In this document: positions 27,108 to 38,474 of the stretch, piece by piece
How the letters are laid out: every line of letters starts with the position of its first letter
Position numbering within the stretch: the stretch's first letter is position 1
NCBI GenBank assembly: GCA_903895195.1
Contig: CAITSZ010000022.1
Coordinates: forward strand, 1 to 53,025
DNA: 53,025 bases
Direction: 5' to 3'
Source: an uncultured Chlorobiaceae bacterium
GTDB lineage: Bacteria; Bacteroidota; Chlorobiia; Chlorobiales; Chlorobiaceae
The notes under the pieces: model-generated
Seen by the model: the letters and a program-made list of their open reading frames with translations, nothing else
Told to the model about the DNA's origin: nothing
Database searches by the model: none
Made by a program: the position numbers and the translations under genes

Positions 27108-28445
27108 TTATACCACTCCTCGTGAAGGGCGGCCTATGGAGTAATAGGTGAATCCGAACTGCTCCATAAAGTCAGGGCTGTAAATATTTCTGCCGTCAAA
27201 GATCACAGGATGGGTGAGATCCCTTTTAATCATGTCAAAATCGGGGCTGCGGAAAACAAGCCACTCGGTCAGCACAACAAGGGCATTTGAGCCTTTAATG
27301 GCATCTTCCTGGTTCGATGCATAAAGAATTTCGTCACATTCACCATATATCCGTCTGACCTCATTCATGGCAACCGGATCGTAGACTCTTACCCTTGCTC
27401 CACCCTCCAGCAGCTCTTCAATAACCCTTCGACTGGGAGCTTCACGCATATCATCGGTATTGGGCTTGAAGGAAAGCCCCCAAATCGCAAAAACCTTCCC
27501 AGCTATATCGTCATTGAAATGCTCCTTAATCTTCCTCACTATCGAGCTTTTCTGGTCATGATTGACCGCCTCGACCGCCTGGAGAATTCGTGAATGATAC
27601 CCATGCTGATGGGCCGTTCTTTCAAGCGCCCTGACATCTTTTGGAAAGCATGAACCGCCATACCCTACACCGGGATAGATAAATGAGAACCCTATCCTTG
27701 AGTCTGAGCCGATACCTTTTCTCACAGCCTCAACATCAGCCCCAACCCGTTCGGCAATGTTGGCAATTTCATTCATGAAGCTGATTTTCGTCGCAAGCAT
27801 TGCGTTAGCCGCATATTTTGTCAGTTCAGCTGAACGGACATCCATCGCTATAAAACGATCAGAACTGCGATTGAACGGGGAATAAAGAAACCGCAGAAGC
27901 TCCTTGGTCCTGGGGTTATCCACCCCGATCACAATGCGCTCGGGCTTCATGAAGTCATTGACTGCATCACCTTCCTTGAGAAACTCGGGATTCGAAACCA
28001 CATCAAAATCAATATCAGCCTTTCTTTCAGCAAGAACAGAACGGATTTTTTCTTTGACCCGGTCGGCAGTCCCTACGGGTACTGTGGATTTATTGATAAC
28101 AATCCGGTACTCACTCATATAGGTGCCGATACTCTCGGCAACAGTGAGCACATGTCGCAAATCAGCAGAACCATCCTCATCGGGAGGAGTGCCCACAGCA
28201 ATAATCTGGTATAGCCCGAAATCGACTCCTTCCCTGATATCAGTGGTAAACCTCAACCTGCCAGCCTTGATGTTTTCAGCAACAATTTCATCCAGCCCGG
28301 GCTCATGAATAGGGATCTGCCCCGTATTGAGACTATCAATCTTCTGCTGGTCAATATCCACACAAAGCACATCATTACCCACTTCAGCAAAGCATGAGCC
28401 GGTAACAAGTCCAACATAACCCGATCCGAAAATGGTGATTTTCAT
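27108..28445 (-). CDS. ugd: UDP-glucose 6-dehydrogenase
   Basis: A 445-residue NAD-dependent dehydrogenase converting UDP-glucose to UDP-glucuronate in two steps. Rossmann motif [18 protein letters not shown] at the start, [13 protein letters not shown], and catalytic Cys in [17 protein letters not shown]. The C-terminal domain has [14 protein letters not shown] and FDGRNIYSP. The product feeds surface polysaccharide synthesis, though no polymerisation genes adjoin it. Confidence 0.95.
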   Translation of the reverse strand: MKITIFGSGYVGLVTGSCFAEVGNDVLCVDIDQQKIDSLNTGQIPIHEPGLDEIVAENIKAGRLRFTTDIREGVDFGLYQIIAVGTPPDEDGSADLRHVLTVAESIGTYMSEYRIVINKSTVPVGTADRVKEKIRSVLAERKADIDFDVVSNPEFLKEGDAVNDFMKPERIVIGVDNPRTKELLRFLYSPFNRSSDRFIAMDVRSAELTKYAANAMLATKISFMNEIANIAERVGADVEAVRKGIGSDSRIGFSFIYPGVGYGGSCFPKDVRALERTAHQHGYHSRILQAVEAVNHDQKSSIVRKIKEHFNDDIAGKVFAIWGLSFKPNTDDMREAPSRRVIEELLEGGARVRVYDPVAMNEVRRIYGECDEILYASNQEDAIKGSNALVVLTEWLVFRSPDFDMIKRDLTHPVIFDGRNIYSPDFMEQFGFTYYSIGRPSRGVV

Positions 28446-28509
28446 AAAGAAGATGAGTGTTAAAGCGTCCTGATCTAACCCGTTAAGCGTCGAAAAGCAT
28501 CTCTGAATA

Positions 28510-29358
28510 TTATTCTATAACAACCACAAGACAGCGGGATTTCTGCCAGAAAGCATTCTCATCACGTATAAGGAGAACCGATGATGTTTTTCCACCCACA
28601 AGTTCGTAAGAGCCTACAGAATGAGGTGTTATGATTCTAAGGCTTGAGAGCGGCTTGTCAAAAAACAGATCCCTTGTTTCAGTAATGTCTACCTTTTTGA
28701 AAAGATTGACATTAAAGTCGGATGCAAGACGATACTCGCTGCCGAACAGCTTCTCAAGCGGGTTTATACGCACAAGAACACCCTTCGTCACAAGCTCATT
28801 ATAGGTACCTGAAATGTAATAGGCTGTATAGAGCTGAACTTCCTGATCCTGTATAAACTTGTCCAGCACATCAACCGTTGCCATAAGCGATGAAATCTGC
28901 TTGTTAAGATTCTGAAGCTGGCCTTTGAGCGCTTTGACCTCTGAGTCTTTGGTGTTAATAGCTACTTTCATCTCAGAAACAAGCTTGTCGAGAGATTCAA
29001 CTCGATAAGAGGATGTCCTGTTCTCTTCTTCCAGCTTCTTGATCAGAGTCTTGCTTGCAGCCAGTGTGGAATCGATAAAACGGATACTGTTGGTAATATC
29101 GTGACCAATCTGCTTGACATTTGTTGAATCCCGTCCCTCAACTCCCGAGGAGAGACGTTCAACTACAGCCTCTTTCTGCTGAATTCTGCCAAGATTTTTT
29201 TGTACCTGTGCAAGAATAGCCATCATTGATTCAAGATGCTCCTGCCTCGGGTCATGCTTCTGCTTCTCCTGACTGCATGCTGAGAGAACAAGAAGAAATG
29301 CAAAAAATACAACCCCGGCAACCCTTGCTCGACTATTCCTTATAGCCACTGAATCCAT
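28510..29358 (-). CDS. Coiled-coil lipoprotein of unknown function
   Basis: 282 residues. A signal peptide with lipobox LSAC (Cys28) is followed by a long heptad-like region (about 40-175, for example [19 protein letters not shown] and [20 protein letters not shown]) and a globular C-terminal domain. Probably anchored in a membrane facing the periplasm. The layout recalls Bacteroidota/Chlorobiota coiled-coil lipoproteins with no known role. Its 5' end overlaps the 3' end of the lipase-like gene by 19 bp, so the two are likely co-transcribed. Confidence 0.75.
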   Translation of the reverse strand: MDSVAIRNSRARVAGVVFFAFLLVLSACSQEKQKHDPRQEHLESMMAILAQVQKNLGRIQQKEAVVERLSSGVEGRDSTNVKQIGHDITNSIRFIDSTLAASKTLIKKLEEENRTSSYRVESLDKLVSEMKVAINTKDSEVKALKGQLQNLNKQISSLMATVDVLDKFIQDQEVQLYTAYYISGTYNELVTKGVLVRINPLEKLFGSEYRLASDFNVNLFKKVDITETRDLFFDKPLSSLRIITPHSVGSYELVGGKTSSVLLIRDENAFWQKSRCLVVVIE

Positions 29359-30044
29359 TGTTCAACCCCTTCTTTTGTACCATACCACCTGGTATGTGGT
29401 GTTGGAAGATGTTCCGCATCTGCAATAGTAACATTTTCAGCACCATCAAGAAAACAGCTTTTTGCAGGCACTATTCCATCGCCGCCTGTATTGCCATCCT
29501 CCTGGACGCTTTGGTAAAACTTGTAACACATTTTTTCGACAAAACTTCCATGAGAATTGCCGTGAAACTTATCACTTACAACAGATATAACAAGATAACG
29601 CCTAAAAAAATCCGATTGAAGATACTTGAAAATAAAATCCGTCTTTATTTTCGCATAATATTCATGCGTATGAAAAGGTGTTCCAAGAGTTAGCAGCTTT
29701 CCTATACGCTTGCCTGGATGATAAACATCACCCTGAAATGGTTTTTCGAGAAGATAGACCATAGCTACAGTCCCGCCCCCGCTGTGTGCTACAAGGGTAA
29801 TGGGCTCTCCTGGAAATTTTCTTTCCATCGTTCTCACCGCTGCATCAACTGCTTTCATGACCCGGTTGGTTGACTTTTCGGGCGACGGCGGAAACCCTAT
29901 CCAGTCAACGAGTGACACCGGCGCAATGGCAATTTTCTCTTTTGGAATATAGTGTGAAAGAGCATCTTTCATGACGTCATAGAGGGAATCCCAGAACAGA
30001 ACGCCCGGGATTATCACTACAGGATTTTGCGCTACGGCCTTCAT
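29340..30044 (-). CDS. Lipase-like alpha/beta hydrolase
   Basis: About 234 residues with the nucleophile elbow VAHSGGGT (Ser in AHSGG), Asp in GDGIVP and His in [12 protein letters not shown], a complete catalytic triad by eye. The opening [15 protein letters not shown] is typical of lipase/palmitoyl-thioesterase-like hydrolases. No clear signal peptide is seen. An in-frame GTG precedes the chosen ATG by one codon. It is upstream of and overlaps a lipoprotein gene; the substrate is unknown. Confidence 0.78.
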   Translation of the reverse strand: MKAVAQNPVVIIPGVLFWDSLYDVMKDALSHYIPKEKIAIAPVSLVDWIGFPPSPEKSTNRVMKAVDAAVRTMERKFPGEPITLVAHSGGGTVAMVYLLEKPFQGDVYHPGKRIGKLLTLGTPFHTHEYYAKIKTDFIFKYLQSDFFRRYLVISVVSDKFHGNSHGSFVEKMCYKFYQSVQEDGNTGGDGIVPAKSCFLDGAENVTIADAEHLPTPHTRWYGTKEGVEQWIQWL

Positions 30045-30106
30045 CACGATTGATTCAGATTAATATTTCATCTACTGACACGCTTCCGGGGCACAATGGA
30101 ATTACC

Positions 30107-31618
30107 TTATGCCCATTTTTTCAGCAGTTCAACAAGCAGGCTTACGCCGAAGCCAGTACCTCCACTAACCTTGCCTCCAGCTTTTGGCAGAAATGATGGT
30201 CCGGCAATATCGATATGAGCCCAGTTTTTATGGCCATCAATAAATTTCTCAAGAAATTTTGCCGCTGTAACAGAGCCTGCCCCGCGCCCTCCGGTATTGT
30301 TCACATCTGCAACGTCAGACTTGATCTGCTCATCATAGAGATCCCATAGCGGCATCCGCCATACTTTTTCACCGGTCTGCTGCCCTGCCTGAAAAATATC
30401 ATCAGCAAGCTTGTCGTTATTGCTGAAAAGACCGGCAACGCCGTACCCGAGTGCAACAATGCAGGCGCCGGTAAGGGTCGCCACATCAATAATCACATCT
30501 GGCTTGTATTTCTCCTTGGCATAAGTCAACGCATCAGCTAAAATCAGACGCCCCTCAGCATCAGTATTGCCGACCTCAACAGTAATGCCGGAGTAGGTGG
30601 TAATAACGTCACCAGGCTTCTGGGCTGTGCCGCTCGGCATATTGTCTGTGGCTGGAATAAGACCGATAACATGCAGCGGAAGCCCGAGACGGCTCACAGC
30701 CTCAACTGCGCCAAGTACACTTGCTGCACCTGACATATCCGACTTCATCTCGCCCATATTTTCTGACGGCTTTATCGAAATACCGCCGGAATCAAAGGTA
30801 ACGCCTTTTCCGACAAGAGCGACAACAAGTTTGGCTTTTCCTTTTGGTTTGTAGTCAAGCACCGTAAAGGTCGGGGGATGAAAGCTGCCTTGATTGACCG
30901 CAAGCAGACCGCCCATGCAGAGTGATTCTATCTGTTTCTTATGAAGAACGGTAACGTCATACCCATTTTTTTTGCCAGACTCCACTGCAGCTTTTGCAAT
31001 ATCGTCAGCCTGCAGATAATTTCCCGGAAGATTGACCAGGTCTCTTGCCATCTTCTGGCATGAAGCAACAATTTTTCCTTCAGCTGCACCTTTCTCGACC
31101 TCTTCAAAAACCACGGCATCAGCCCTCAGCGATAGCTCTGCAATCTCTTTGGATTTTCCTGCAGACTTCTTTTTATCCAGCTTGCCGCTTTTCAGGCGAT
31201 CAAAGCGATACGAGCCCACAGAACAACCCTCAACAAGCGTTGCTGCCAATGTTGCAACACTTTGTCCGGCAGATGCCGCAATGGCCTGAATACCGGAACA
31301 GTCAACTGCAACTTTTTCAAGTTTCATCTCCACAACTTTTGAAGCAAGCGATACAAAAGCCTTTCTCCAATCGTCCATAGCTTTTGCCTCTCCAAGACCA
31401 AGCAGCGCAATACGTGTGGCAGCAAACTTTTTACCGCCTCCGTACAAAAGCACAACTTCACCGGCATCTGCTTTGAAGTCTTTCAACACCTTACCATCAA
31501 ACCCGAAGGCTCCAAGCGCAACTTCAGCCTCCTTTTTCAATGCACTAACGCTGAAAGGCAGAACAAGAAGATCAGCGCCTACAGCTTCAAGATTACTTTT
31601 TACTACTGATATTTTCAT
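30107..31618 (-). CDS. pepA: Leucyl aminopeptidase (M17)
   Basis: About 503 residues. The N-terminal macro-like domain is followed by the M17 catalytic domain with [27 protein letters not shown] and the signature [14 protein letters not shown], which together give two metal ions and the catalytic Lys and Arg. It removes N-terminal residues from peptides in the cytosol. I prefer ATG 31618, which has GCAGG upstream, over the ATG five codons earlier (31633). It lies 29 bp after the DHH phosphoesterase gene, same strand. Confidence 0.94.
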   Translation of the reverse strand: MKISVVKSNLEAVGADLLVLPFSVSALKKEAEVALGAFGFDGKVLKDFKADAGEVVLLYGGGKKFAATRIALLGLGEAKAMDDWRKAFVSLASKVVEMKLEKVAVDCSGIQAIAASAGQSVATLAATLVEGCSVGSYRFDRLKSGKLDKKKSAGKSKEIAELSLRADAVVFEEVEKGAAEGKIVASCQKMARDLVNLPGNYLQADDIAKAAVESGKKNGYDVTVLHKKQIESLCMGGLLAVNQGSFHPPTFTVLDYKPKGKAKLVVALVGKGVTFDSGGISIKPSENMGEMKSDMSGAASVLGAVEAVSRLGLPLHVIGLIPATDNMPSGTAQKPGDVITTYSGITVEVGNTDAEGRLILADALTYAKEKYKPDVIIDVATLTGACIVALGYGVAGLFSNNDKLADDIFQAGQQTGEKVWRMPLWDLYDEQIKSDVADVNNTGGRGAGSVTAAKFLEKFIDGHKNWAHIDIAGPSFLPKAGGKVSGGTGFGVSLLVELLKKWA

Positions 31619-31647
31619 AGAGGTACCTGCCATCGTTAAGAAAGTCT

Positions 31648-32712
31648 TTACTTAGATTCATTGTTATCCCTGAGAAACGCCCTCAGGTCTTCAAGAAGTA
31701 CGTTCTGTGCCTTATCGGATGAAAACTTGAAAAGGCACCCAGCGGCATTCATATGACCGCCGCCGCCATATTTTTGAGCCAGTTTATTAACATAGATATT
31801 ACCACGCGACCTGAAACTTGCCTTGGTTCTTCCATCCTGCATCTCAACAATAAGAACGGCGATACGGACTGAAGGAACACTTAAAAGATAGCGGATAATA
31901 AGATCGGTATCAAACAATTTGCTCCCGGTCGCTTTGAGCATCTCCTGCGAAATGAAAAGCCATGAAATATCGCCGTCATCAAGAATGGAAATAGCACTCA
32001 GTGCCGCTCCAAGCAGTTTAAGGGCCGGTGGAGAGAGTGAATTGTAAATCCTGTCGTAGAGCTCTGCCGGGTCAGCCCCCTTGCCGACAAGGTCTCCGGC
32101 AAGCGTATAGACGTAAGGCGAAGTTTTCGGAAATCTGAACGATCCGGTATCCGTCATAACGGCGACGTAGAGAGCTGAAGCAATTTCAGGAGTAAAGATA
32201 TCATGACCCACACGCTCTTGAAGGGCACACAGAAACCCGTACACAAGCTCGCCGGTCGATGATGCATAGCTTTCGCACACCATAACGTCAGTAAAATCCT
32301 CAGGTTCAAGATGATGGTCAATACAGACGATTTTGAGACTGCCGAGCTCCCTTGCAAAACTTACATGAGGCCACAATGAGCCCATCCTGTCGTGTAAATT
32401 GGCATCAAGCAGAATAACAACATCACACAGCGAGAGCTCAGCAATAGCCTCCTCGCTTTTGTTATTGAAAAGGTTTATCGGGTAGAGTTGTTTGAGAAAC
32501 TGGTAATTAGGGGGAACGTCCGTTGGATTGACAATAGTTACCTCCTTACCAAGCGCCTTAAGTACTTTTGCAAGAGCTACCTCGCTGCCGAGGCCATCTC
32601 CATCTGAATTTTCATGCGTCGTAATAACAAAGTGCTGCCCTTCGAGAAGCTCATCGATGACCGGAGACCATTCAGCAGTTTGAAGTGTCCGGCCATACTC
32701 AGGTAATATCAT
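31648..32712 (-). CDS. DHH/DHHA1 phosphoesterase, NrnA-like
   Basis: 354 residues. DHH-domain metal motifs [24 protein letters not shown] and CIDHHLEP are followed by the DHHA1 RNA-binding motif [13 protein letters not shown]. NrnA-type enzymes degrade oligoribonucleotides and dephosphorylate pAp; some relatives cleave c-di-AMP. The family subtype is not resolved by eye. It precedes pepA and may share its transcript. Confidence 0.88.
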   Translation of the reverse strand: MILPEYGRTLQTAEWSPVIDELLEGQHFVITTHENSDGDGLGSEVALAKVLKALGKEVTIVNPTDVPPNYQFLKQLYPINLFNNKSEEAIAELSLCDVVILLDANLHDRMGSLWPHVSFARELGSLKIVCIDHHLEPEDFTDVMVCESYASSTGELVYGFLCALQERVGHDIFTPEIASALYVAVMTDTGSFRFPKTSPYVYTLAGDLVGKGADPAELYDRIYNSLSPPALKLLGAALSAISILDDGDISWLFISQEMLKATGSKLFDTDLIIRYLLSVPSVRIAVLIVEMQDGRTKASFRSRGNIYVNKLAQKYGGGGHMNAAGCLFKFSSDKAQNVLLEDLRAFLRDNNESK

Positions 32713-32969
32713 TAGATTGAGGTAACTTTAAACAAAAAATAAAACTTAATCTATGCTTTTTTAACCGCTACAGAAAGCAGAAACTACCCTCATTTTATGG
32801 GCCATTTCAACGCAAAAGCACTATAAGTTTTCCGGGATATAGTACTTTTTTTATAATGGACCAGCAAAAGAACGAATCATGGCATATATTTTTGCAGACA
32901 CTGCTCAATCGGGGGCCTTATCATTTTAAACTGCAACCATTTTTTTTACAAATAACTATCCTCTATTCA

Positions 32970-34040
32970 ATGACCGTAAAGTTACCGAATATAATAGATC
33001 TCACCTTTAAGCAGCTTCAAGAGAGCATGGAGTCAATGGGGGAACCCTCATTCAGGGCTACCCAGATACACCAGTGGCTCTTCAGCCACCATGCGTCCAG
33101 CTTTGACGACATGACCATCCTCAGCCGGGGGCTGCGCAAAAAGCTTTCCGAAACATTTTCAATCGGGCAGTTACAGCTCCAGGGGCGCCAGGAGTGTTTC
33201 GAAGATGCGTGCCTGAATCCAACAGAAAAAATACTGCTGCAACTCCCTGATAATGAGAAAGTGGAAAGTGTCCTCATCGCCTCAGCGGAGAGAATGACTG
33301 CCTGCGTATCATCTCAGGTTGGGTGCCCGCTTCAATGTCCTTTCTGTGCTACCGGCAGTATGGGATTCCGTCGCAATCTCAGCGCCGGAGAAATTACCGG
33401 TCAGGTCTACGCCCTTAACTCGATTGCCGCCGAAAAAACATCCAACAACAAAATCACCAATATTGTCTTTATGGGAATGGGTGAACCGCTCCTGAACACC
33501 GATAATGTTATTGAAGCCATTGAGACCCTCAGCACTAAAAACTACAGCTTCTGCCTTTCACAGAAAAGAATAACCATTTCGACTGTCGGGGTTATCCCTG
33601 AAATTCAACGCCTCGCAAGGTCAGGAATGAAAACAAAACTTGCAGTCTCTCTTCATGCCGCTAATCAGGATAAGCGGGAATCGCTCATGCCTATTGCTGC
33701 CCGGCAGTACCCGCTCAACGAGTTGGGCAAATCGCTTGCAGAGTATACTGAAATCACCGGTATGCCCGTTACCATTGTCTATATGCTCCTCAAAGGAATC
33801 AACGATTCCCTGGATGATGCAAAAATGCTTGCCCGGTTTGCAAAGACCTTTTTATGCAAAATAAATTTGATTGATTACAATTCAATCATTAATATTAAAT
33901 TCAAGCCTGTTTATAGCTCAACCAGAGACATGTTTGTACAGCAACTCCTTACATCAGGACTGCATGTCACGGTCAGAAAAAGCTACGGAACAACCATTAA
34001 TGCGGCTTGCGGACAACTTGCAACAAACAGCACACAGTAA
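32970..34040 (+). CDS. rlmN: 23S rRNA (adenine2503-C2)-methyltransferase RlmN
   Basis: About 356 residues from the ATG at 32970 (MTVKLPNIIDL); an in-frame ATG at 32856 would add 38 unusual residues. The radical-SAM cluster motif CPLQCPFC, GMGEPLLN, RITISTVGV and the catalytic Cys near the C-terminus (NAACGQL) are all present. It methylates A2503 of 23S rRNA and A37 of some tRNAs. Next to an unknown gene and adk on the same strand. Confidence 0.95.
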   Translation: MTVKLPNIIDLTFKQLQESMESMGEPSFRATQIHQWLFSHHASSFDDMTILSRGLRKKLSETFSIGQLQLQGRQECFEDACLNPTEKILLQLPDNEKVESVLIASAERMTACVSSQVGCPLQCPFCATGSMGFRRNLSAGEITGQVYALNSIAAEKTSNNKITNIVFMGMGEPLLNTDNVIEAIETLSTKNYSFCLSQKRITISTVGVIPEIQRLARSGMKTKLAVSLHAANQDKRESLMPIAARQYPLNELGKSLAEYTEITGMPVTIVYMLLKGINDSLDDAKMLARFAKTFLCKINLIDYNSIINIKFKPVYSSTRDMFVQQLLTSGLHVTVRKSYGTTINAACGQLATNSTQ

Positions 34041-34070
34041 CCGCAATAATCTTTAACCGTCCGAATAATC

Positions 34071-34850
34071 ATGGATCTTTCTGAATTGATTCCTTTTAAG
34101 AACGAGTTCAACAAAACGTATTACGGCTTAAAAAGTAATGCGACGCATACGTCAGAACACCCTCTTTTCCATGAACTGAAGGTACGGCGTTACGATCAGC
34201 CCATTGGAGAAATCACAGAGTTTATTCTTACCAAAATTAATCACTGGATAGGCTGGAATCTGATCTATGAAAAAACAGCTGTCGGCGGAATGACCGCAAT
34301 TCGTGCTGAAGTCAGCTCTTTTCTTCTTTTTGGCTTGAAAATCAATATCACTTTTGGACTGCTTGAAGAGAAGGATGTCAATGGCCGCCTGATCACGTCA
34401 GTCAATGCCAAAGCTGAAACTCAGATAGAGTCCAGTGGCGACCTTGGTGAAAGCCGCAGAGTTATCAGAATGATGCTCGGTGCTTTGGATTTTGAATTCA
34501 GAAACCAGATCCTCACCGAAGAAGCGTATCAATTACGCTCACTTGATGCAAAAGGTGCTGCAGCAGAATCTCAGCAGTTGTTCAATGAAGCAAAACTTCA
34601 GACTACTACCGTTTCCGAAGGCGCCCCTAAAGCCAAAGCAATTGAATTCAAGAAAAGACCTCCCGTTCAGACTATACAGCTCAATACCTCATCAAAAAGT
34701 CATGAAACTGTTCCCGCGTCTGCACCTCTTTCATCCAATACGGAGCAGAATGGATCGTCAGTAAGCGCTCCTGAAGTTGACCCAACCGGCGACCAGGCAA
34801 GAGCTTCAAAGCCAAAAATCATGATTGTCACAACAAAAAAAACCATATAA
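34071..34850 (+). CDS. Protein of unknown function between rlmN and adk
   Basis: 259 residues, soluble, no motif I recognise. The first 160 residues look folded: [39 protein letters not shown] and [20 protein letters not shown]. The last 90 (about 170-259) are low-complexity, rich in Ser, Thr, Pro and Lys, probably disordered. Both neighbours are close on the same strand (30 bp from rlmN, 10 bp to adk), so it is probably translated in one unit with these translation and nucleotide genes. It may be lineage-specific. Confidence 0.75.
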   Translation: MDLSELIPFKNEFNKTYYGLKSNATHTSEHPLFHELKVRRYDQPIGEITEFILTKINHWIGWNLIYEKTAVGGMTAIRAEVSSFLLFGLKINITFGLLEEKDVNGRLITSVNAKAETQIESSGDLGESRRVIRMMLGALDFEFRNQILTEEAYQLRSLDAKGAAAESQQLFNEAKLQTTTVSEGAPKAKAIEFKKRPPVQTIQLNTSSKSHETVPASAPLSSNTEQNGSSVSAPEVDPTGDQARASKPKIMIVTTKKTI

Positions 34851-34860
34851 AATCAGTTTG

Positions 34861-35517
34861 ATGAGAATTATTTTACTGGGAGCACCAGGTGCAGGCAAAG
34901 GAACACAGTCCAACTATATTTCAAAATCCCTCGGTATCCCGCAGATATCTACGGGTGACATGTTGCGTTCTGCTGTAGCTGCCGGCACACCTCTGGGTAT
35001 TGCAGCAAAAAAAATCATGGACGCAGGTCAGCTTGTCTCGGATGAAATTATCATCGGTCTCGTCAAGGAGAGGCTTGAAGAGCCCGACTGCGCCAATGGA
35101 TGCCTTTTTGACGGTTTCCCGCGGACTCTTCCCCAGGCCGAGGCACTCGGAAAAGACGGAATCCGCATTGACCATGTTGTTGAAATTAATGTTGAGGACA
35201 AGGAGATTATCGTACGGATGAGTGGGCGACGTGTACATCCGGCTTCAGGGAGAACCTATCATGTTCTCTTTAATCCTCCCAAAACACCCGATATTGATGA
35301 CGAAACAGGTGAGGCTCTTGTACAGCGTCAGGACGATCATGAGGATACGGTTCGTAAACGGCTTGAAGTCTATCACGCTCAAACACAGCCGCTGATCAAC
35401 TACTATTTATCCTTGTCGAAGAACGGCACAGTAAAAGCTCCGAACTATTACCGGATCGAAGGGGAAGGAAAAGTAGAGGAAATTCGCGACAGGATTCTTC
35501 AGGCACTCACATCCTGA
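34861..35517 (+). CDS. adk: Adenylate kinase
   Basis: 218 residues starting at the ATG at 34861 ([16 protein letters not shown]). P-loop [12 protein letters not shown]-binding [21 protein letters not shown], and LID-domain [11 protein letters not shown] without zinc cysteines. It interconverts ATP, AMP and ADP. An earlier in-frame ATG (34825) would overlap the upstream gene and lacks family support. A strong terminator follows. Confidence 0.98.
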   Translation: MRIILLGAPGAGKGTQSNYISKSLGIPQISTGDMLRSAVAAGTPLGIAAKKIMDAGQLVSDEIIIGLVKERLEEPDCANGCLFDGFPRTLPQAEALGKDGIRIDHVVEINVEDKEIIVRMSGRRVHPASGRTYHVLFNPPKTPDIDDETGEALVQRQDDHEDTVRKRLEVYHAQTQPLINYYLSLSKNGTVKAPNYYRIEGEGKVEEIRDRILQALTS

Positions 35518-35543
35518 CATTTGCCCGACAGTCATTCAGTTAT

Positions 35544-35574
35544 AAAAAGTCAGTGCCTTATCACTGACTTTTTT
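35544..35574. terminator. Rho-independent terminator after adk
   Basis: AAAAAGTCAGTG-CCTTAT-CACTGACTTTTTT: a 12-bp A/T-flanked stem usable from both strands. It ends 11 bp before the priA ATG, so it would be part of any read-through priA leader. Confidence 0.92.
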
Positions 35575-35585
35575 CATTCATCGCC

Positions 35586-38024
35586 ATGCATGCAATCATA
35601 GCCGCAGAAAAATATTTCAGAGGCGAACCATGTTCAGCATTGGTCCCCGACACTCTGGAACACGAACTCCAGCCGGGATGCATGGTACTCCTTTCTTCCA
35701 AAAAAGGTAATGGCTCGGTCTCTATCGGCTACATTATCAGCCTTACAACTGAGCAAACAGAAGAACCTCCAGCTCTTGAGATACTCGACGTACTCTATGA
35801 CGGCCGCCCGGTTCTTAACCACTCCCTTCTGCAGCTCACCGAGTGGATGGCCGATTACTACCTCACCAGAAGAATTGATACACTTTCATCCGCTCTGCCT
35901 GCAGCCGTCAGAACAACAGTTAATGACGTCGCTGAAATAACAGGGTTTGCTCTGAACGCTGAAGGCCCGAAAATCGTCAATACAAAACTCCGGCGGTCAA
36001 TCATTGAGATGATGAGCCGGGAAAAACGCCTCACCGTTCTTCAGCTCCAGCGGCGACTCGGGAAAAAGCAGCTCTATCGAACCCTGGCTGAACTTGAGCG
36101 CGGAGGACATCTGAGGCTGACCAAAAAGTTTTCATCCACGAAACCGAAACACAAAACAGCCTATCAGCTGAGCAGTTCACTGCCTGAAAATGCTGCAGAA
36201 AGTCTTAAAGGCTCTCCCCGGCAGCTTGAGGCATTCAAAATACTGGCATCCCTTAGCAATACCCCGGCATTTCCGGAAACGATCGGAAGCTCAAGGGATA
36301 CCCTTAACGCGCTGGTAAGCAAAGGGCTTGCCGAAAAGGTTCTGACCGAAATCACGAGCAATTTCACCACCGGTTTTTCCGAAACGCCGCAATCGACAAA
36401 AACACTGACAGCTTCTCAAAAAGAGGCTCTCGACCAGCTTTCAGCCGCCGTTGAAACAGAGCAATACAAAACCTTTCTTCTGCATGGCGTCACAGGAAGC
36501 GGAAAGACCCTTATCTATATTGAGCTGCTCAAAAAAGTTATCGCAGCCGGCAAAACCGCGATTGTGCTCGTCCCTGAAATTGCCCTGACTCCTCAGACTG
36601 CCGGCAGGTTCCGTGAGCACTTTCATGATGAGATCACCATCATGCACAGTGCCATGAGCAATCAGGAAAAATATGATGCCTGGCACAGTCTTCGGCTTGG
36701 TAAAACCAAAATAGCCCTGGGCGCCCGTTCAACCATATTCGCTCCTCTCGACAATGTCGGTGCTATCATTGTTGACGAAGAGCATGACGGCGCCTACAAA
36801 CAAGACCGTAATCCACGCTACAATGCCCGCGACACGGCAGTCATGAGAGCCCTCTACAGCAAGGCAATCTGTGTGCTTGGATCGGCCACGCCATCGTTTG
36901 AATCATACAGTAACGCTCTCTCCGGCAAATATACCCTTCTCAACCTTCCAGAACGCGTCGACGGGGCAACGATGCCCCTCATCAGGTTGATCTGGATGAA
37001 AGAGAGTCCCAAAGCCTCTGCTTCGATTTCTGAGCTGCTTTACCGCCAGATTGAACTTCGTCTCAGCAGAAACGAACAGGTCATTCTTCTTCAAAACAGA
37101 AGAGGCTTTGCCGGAAGTATATTCTGTCTTACATGCGGCCATATCCCTGTCTGCAAGTTCTGCTCTATCCCCCTTGTCTACCATGCGACACAGAACCATC
37201 TGCGCTGCCACTACTGCGGCCATATTGAGAGCTTTGCCGGATCATGCGAACAATGTGCATCAACCGACCTCTTCTATAAAAGCAGCGGCACAGAGCGTAT
37301 AGAAGAAGAGCTGCAGACCCTTTTTCCGGATGAAAAAATCCTGCGCATGGATGTTGACACCACTACCACCAAAGGAGCGCACGGACGAATTCTTAAAGAA
37401 TTCCAGACAGGCAAAGCGCGCATTCTTCTCGGCACACAAATGGTTGCCAAAGGGCTCGATTTTCCATCAGTAACGCTTGTAGGGGTTCTTATGGCCGATA
37501 TCGGGCTCAACATCCCCGACTTCAGAGCTTCGGAGCGAACATTCTCCCTTCTGACCCAGGTTGCCGGACGAGCTGGACGATCGACAATGCCCGGCGAGGT
37601 CTACTTTCAGGTCTACAACAAGGAGAGTGATGTTTTCGCAGCCATCTTACAGGAAAAGGAGAGCTATCAAAAGTTTTTTCATCAGGAAACTGCATTCAGA
37701 AAGGAACTCCGCTATCCGCCGGCATCACGGCTTATAAAATTTGAATGCACCTCAACGGACGAAAAACAGGCTGAACAGGCCGCCCTCTACTGCAGGGAAA
37801 CACTCGAAAAGCAGCTGCCTGAAAAGAATGGAATTATTCTCGGTCCGGCCCCTGCAGGCATTGCAAAAATCAGAGGCCGTTACCGTTACCTTGTACTGGT
37901 CAAACTTTTTGACGGCAAACTCTCAGCGCTTTTTGTCAAACAGATGAGTGACGACATTACCGGGCGGTTCCGCTCTGCAGGCCTTTCGTTGACCATCGAT
38001 GTCGACCCTTTGAACCTGATGTGA
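35586..38024 (+). CDS. priA: Primosomal replication protein N' (PriA helicase)
   Basis: An 812-residue replication-restart helicase. The N-terminal 3'-DNA-binding domain is followed by SF2 helicase motifs GVTGSGKTLIYIELL, VPEIALTPQ, VDEEHDGAYKQ and GSATPSFES. The zinc-binding cysteines are CLTCGHIPVCKFC and CHYCGH...CEQCAS, and motif VI is GRAGR. It reloads the replisome at stalled forks. No ribosome site is visible and the terminator of adk sits 11 bp upstream, so its promoter or leader arrangement is unclear. Confidence 0.97.
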   Translation: MHAIIAAEKYFRGEPCSALVPDTLEHELQPGCMVLLSSKKGNGSVSIGYIISLTTEQTEEPPALEILDVLYDGRPVLNHSLLQLTEWMADYYLTRRIDTLSSALPAAVRTTVNDVAEITGFALNAEGPKIVNTKLRRSIIEMMSREKRLTVLQLQRRLGKKQLYRTLAELERGGHLRLTKKFSSTKPKHKTAYQLSSSLPENAAESLKGSPRQLEAFKILASLSNTPAFPETIGSSRDTLNALVSKGLAEKVLTEITSNFTTGFSETPQSTKTLTASQKEALDQLSAAVETEQYKTFLLHGVTGSGKTLIYIELLKKVIAAGKTAIVLVPEIALTPQTAGRFREHFHDEITIMHSAMSNQEKYDAWHSLRLGKTKIALGARSTIFAPLDNVGAIIVDEEHDGAYKQDRNPRYNARDTAVMRALYSKAICVLGSATPSFESYSNALSGKYTLLNLPERVDGATMPLIRLIWMKESPKASASISELLYRQIELRLSRNEQVILLQNRRGFAGSIFCLTCGHIPVCKFCSIPLVYHATQNHLRCHYCGHIESFAGSCEQCASTDLFYKSSGTERIEEELQTLFPDEKILRMDVDTTTTKGAHGRILKEFQTGKARILLGTQMVAKGLDFPSVTLVGVLMADIGLNIPDFRASERTFSLLTQVAGRAGRSTMPGEVYFQVYNKESDVFAAILQEKESYQKFFHQETAFRKELRYPPASRLIKFECTSTDEKQAEQAALYCRETLEKQLPEKNGIILGPAPAGIAKIRGRYRYLVLVKLFDGKLSALFVKQMSDDITGRFRSAGLSLTIDVDPLNLM

Positions 38025-38197
38025 CTGCTCCGCAGCGCTTTATAAATTCTTTTCGAATAAAAACCGTGAGGAGCCTACCGTGGATAAAACCGGGGTAGAT
38101 GCGCTTATGGTGATTGGGTGCATTTCATAACCAGAGCGCTTCAGGTTCATGCATAGAGGGTTAAGCGGCAGTAAGGGAGAGTTGAAATGTTTGCAAT

Positions 38198-38235
38198 AAA
38201 AAGCACCTGACCACTTTTTTGGAAAGGTGCTTTTT
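38198..38235. terminator. Bidirectional terminator between priA and csmB
   Basis: AAAAAGCACCT and AGGTGCTTTTT form an 11-bp stem around a loop of about 16 bases. It serves the convergent priA and csmB transcripts. Confidence 0.9.
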
Positions 38236-38246
38236 ATGCATAAAAG

Positions 38247-38474
38247 TTACTTTTTCGGAGCAATAGCAGAAGTTACATTCTGCACTGCCTGACCAAGAGC
38301 AGCTGTTGTGCTGCCTACAAGATCACCAGCTGCCTTGCCAAGAGGCTCAATAGCACCTACAGCAGTTTTGATCCCGGAGATTGCAAGCTCTACTACCTGC
38401 TGAACAAGTGTGGTGGCGGTATTCAAAAGATTGTTTAAAGCAGCTGACAGGTCGATGTTCGTTTCGTTTGCCAT
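38247..38474 (-). CDS. csmB: Chlorosome envelope protein, CsmB/CsmF family
   Basis: A 75-residue protein of the small hydrophobic chlorosome envelope class: NLLNTATTLVQQVVELAIS, GAIEPLGKAAGDLVGSTTA and the C-terminus VQNVTSAIAPKK. These proteins sit in the lipid monolayer around the bacteriochlorophyll c/d/e antenna body of green sulfur bacteria. Length and the EPLGK and SAIAPKK blocks point to CsmB, with CsmF as an alternative. It is monocistronic, with a terminator after it, an 8-bp inverted repeat about 100 bp upstream, and no strong Shine-Dalgarno site. Confidence 0.88.
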   Translation of the reverse strand: MANETNIDLSAALNNLLNTATTLVQQVVELAISGIKTAVGAIEPLGKAAGDLVGSTTAALGQAVQNVTSAIAPKK

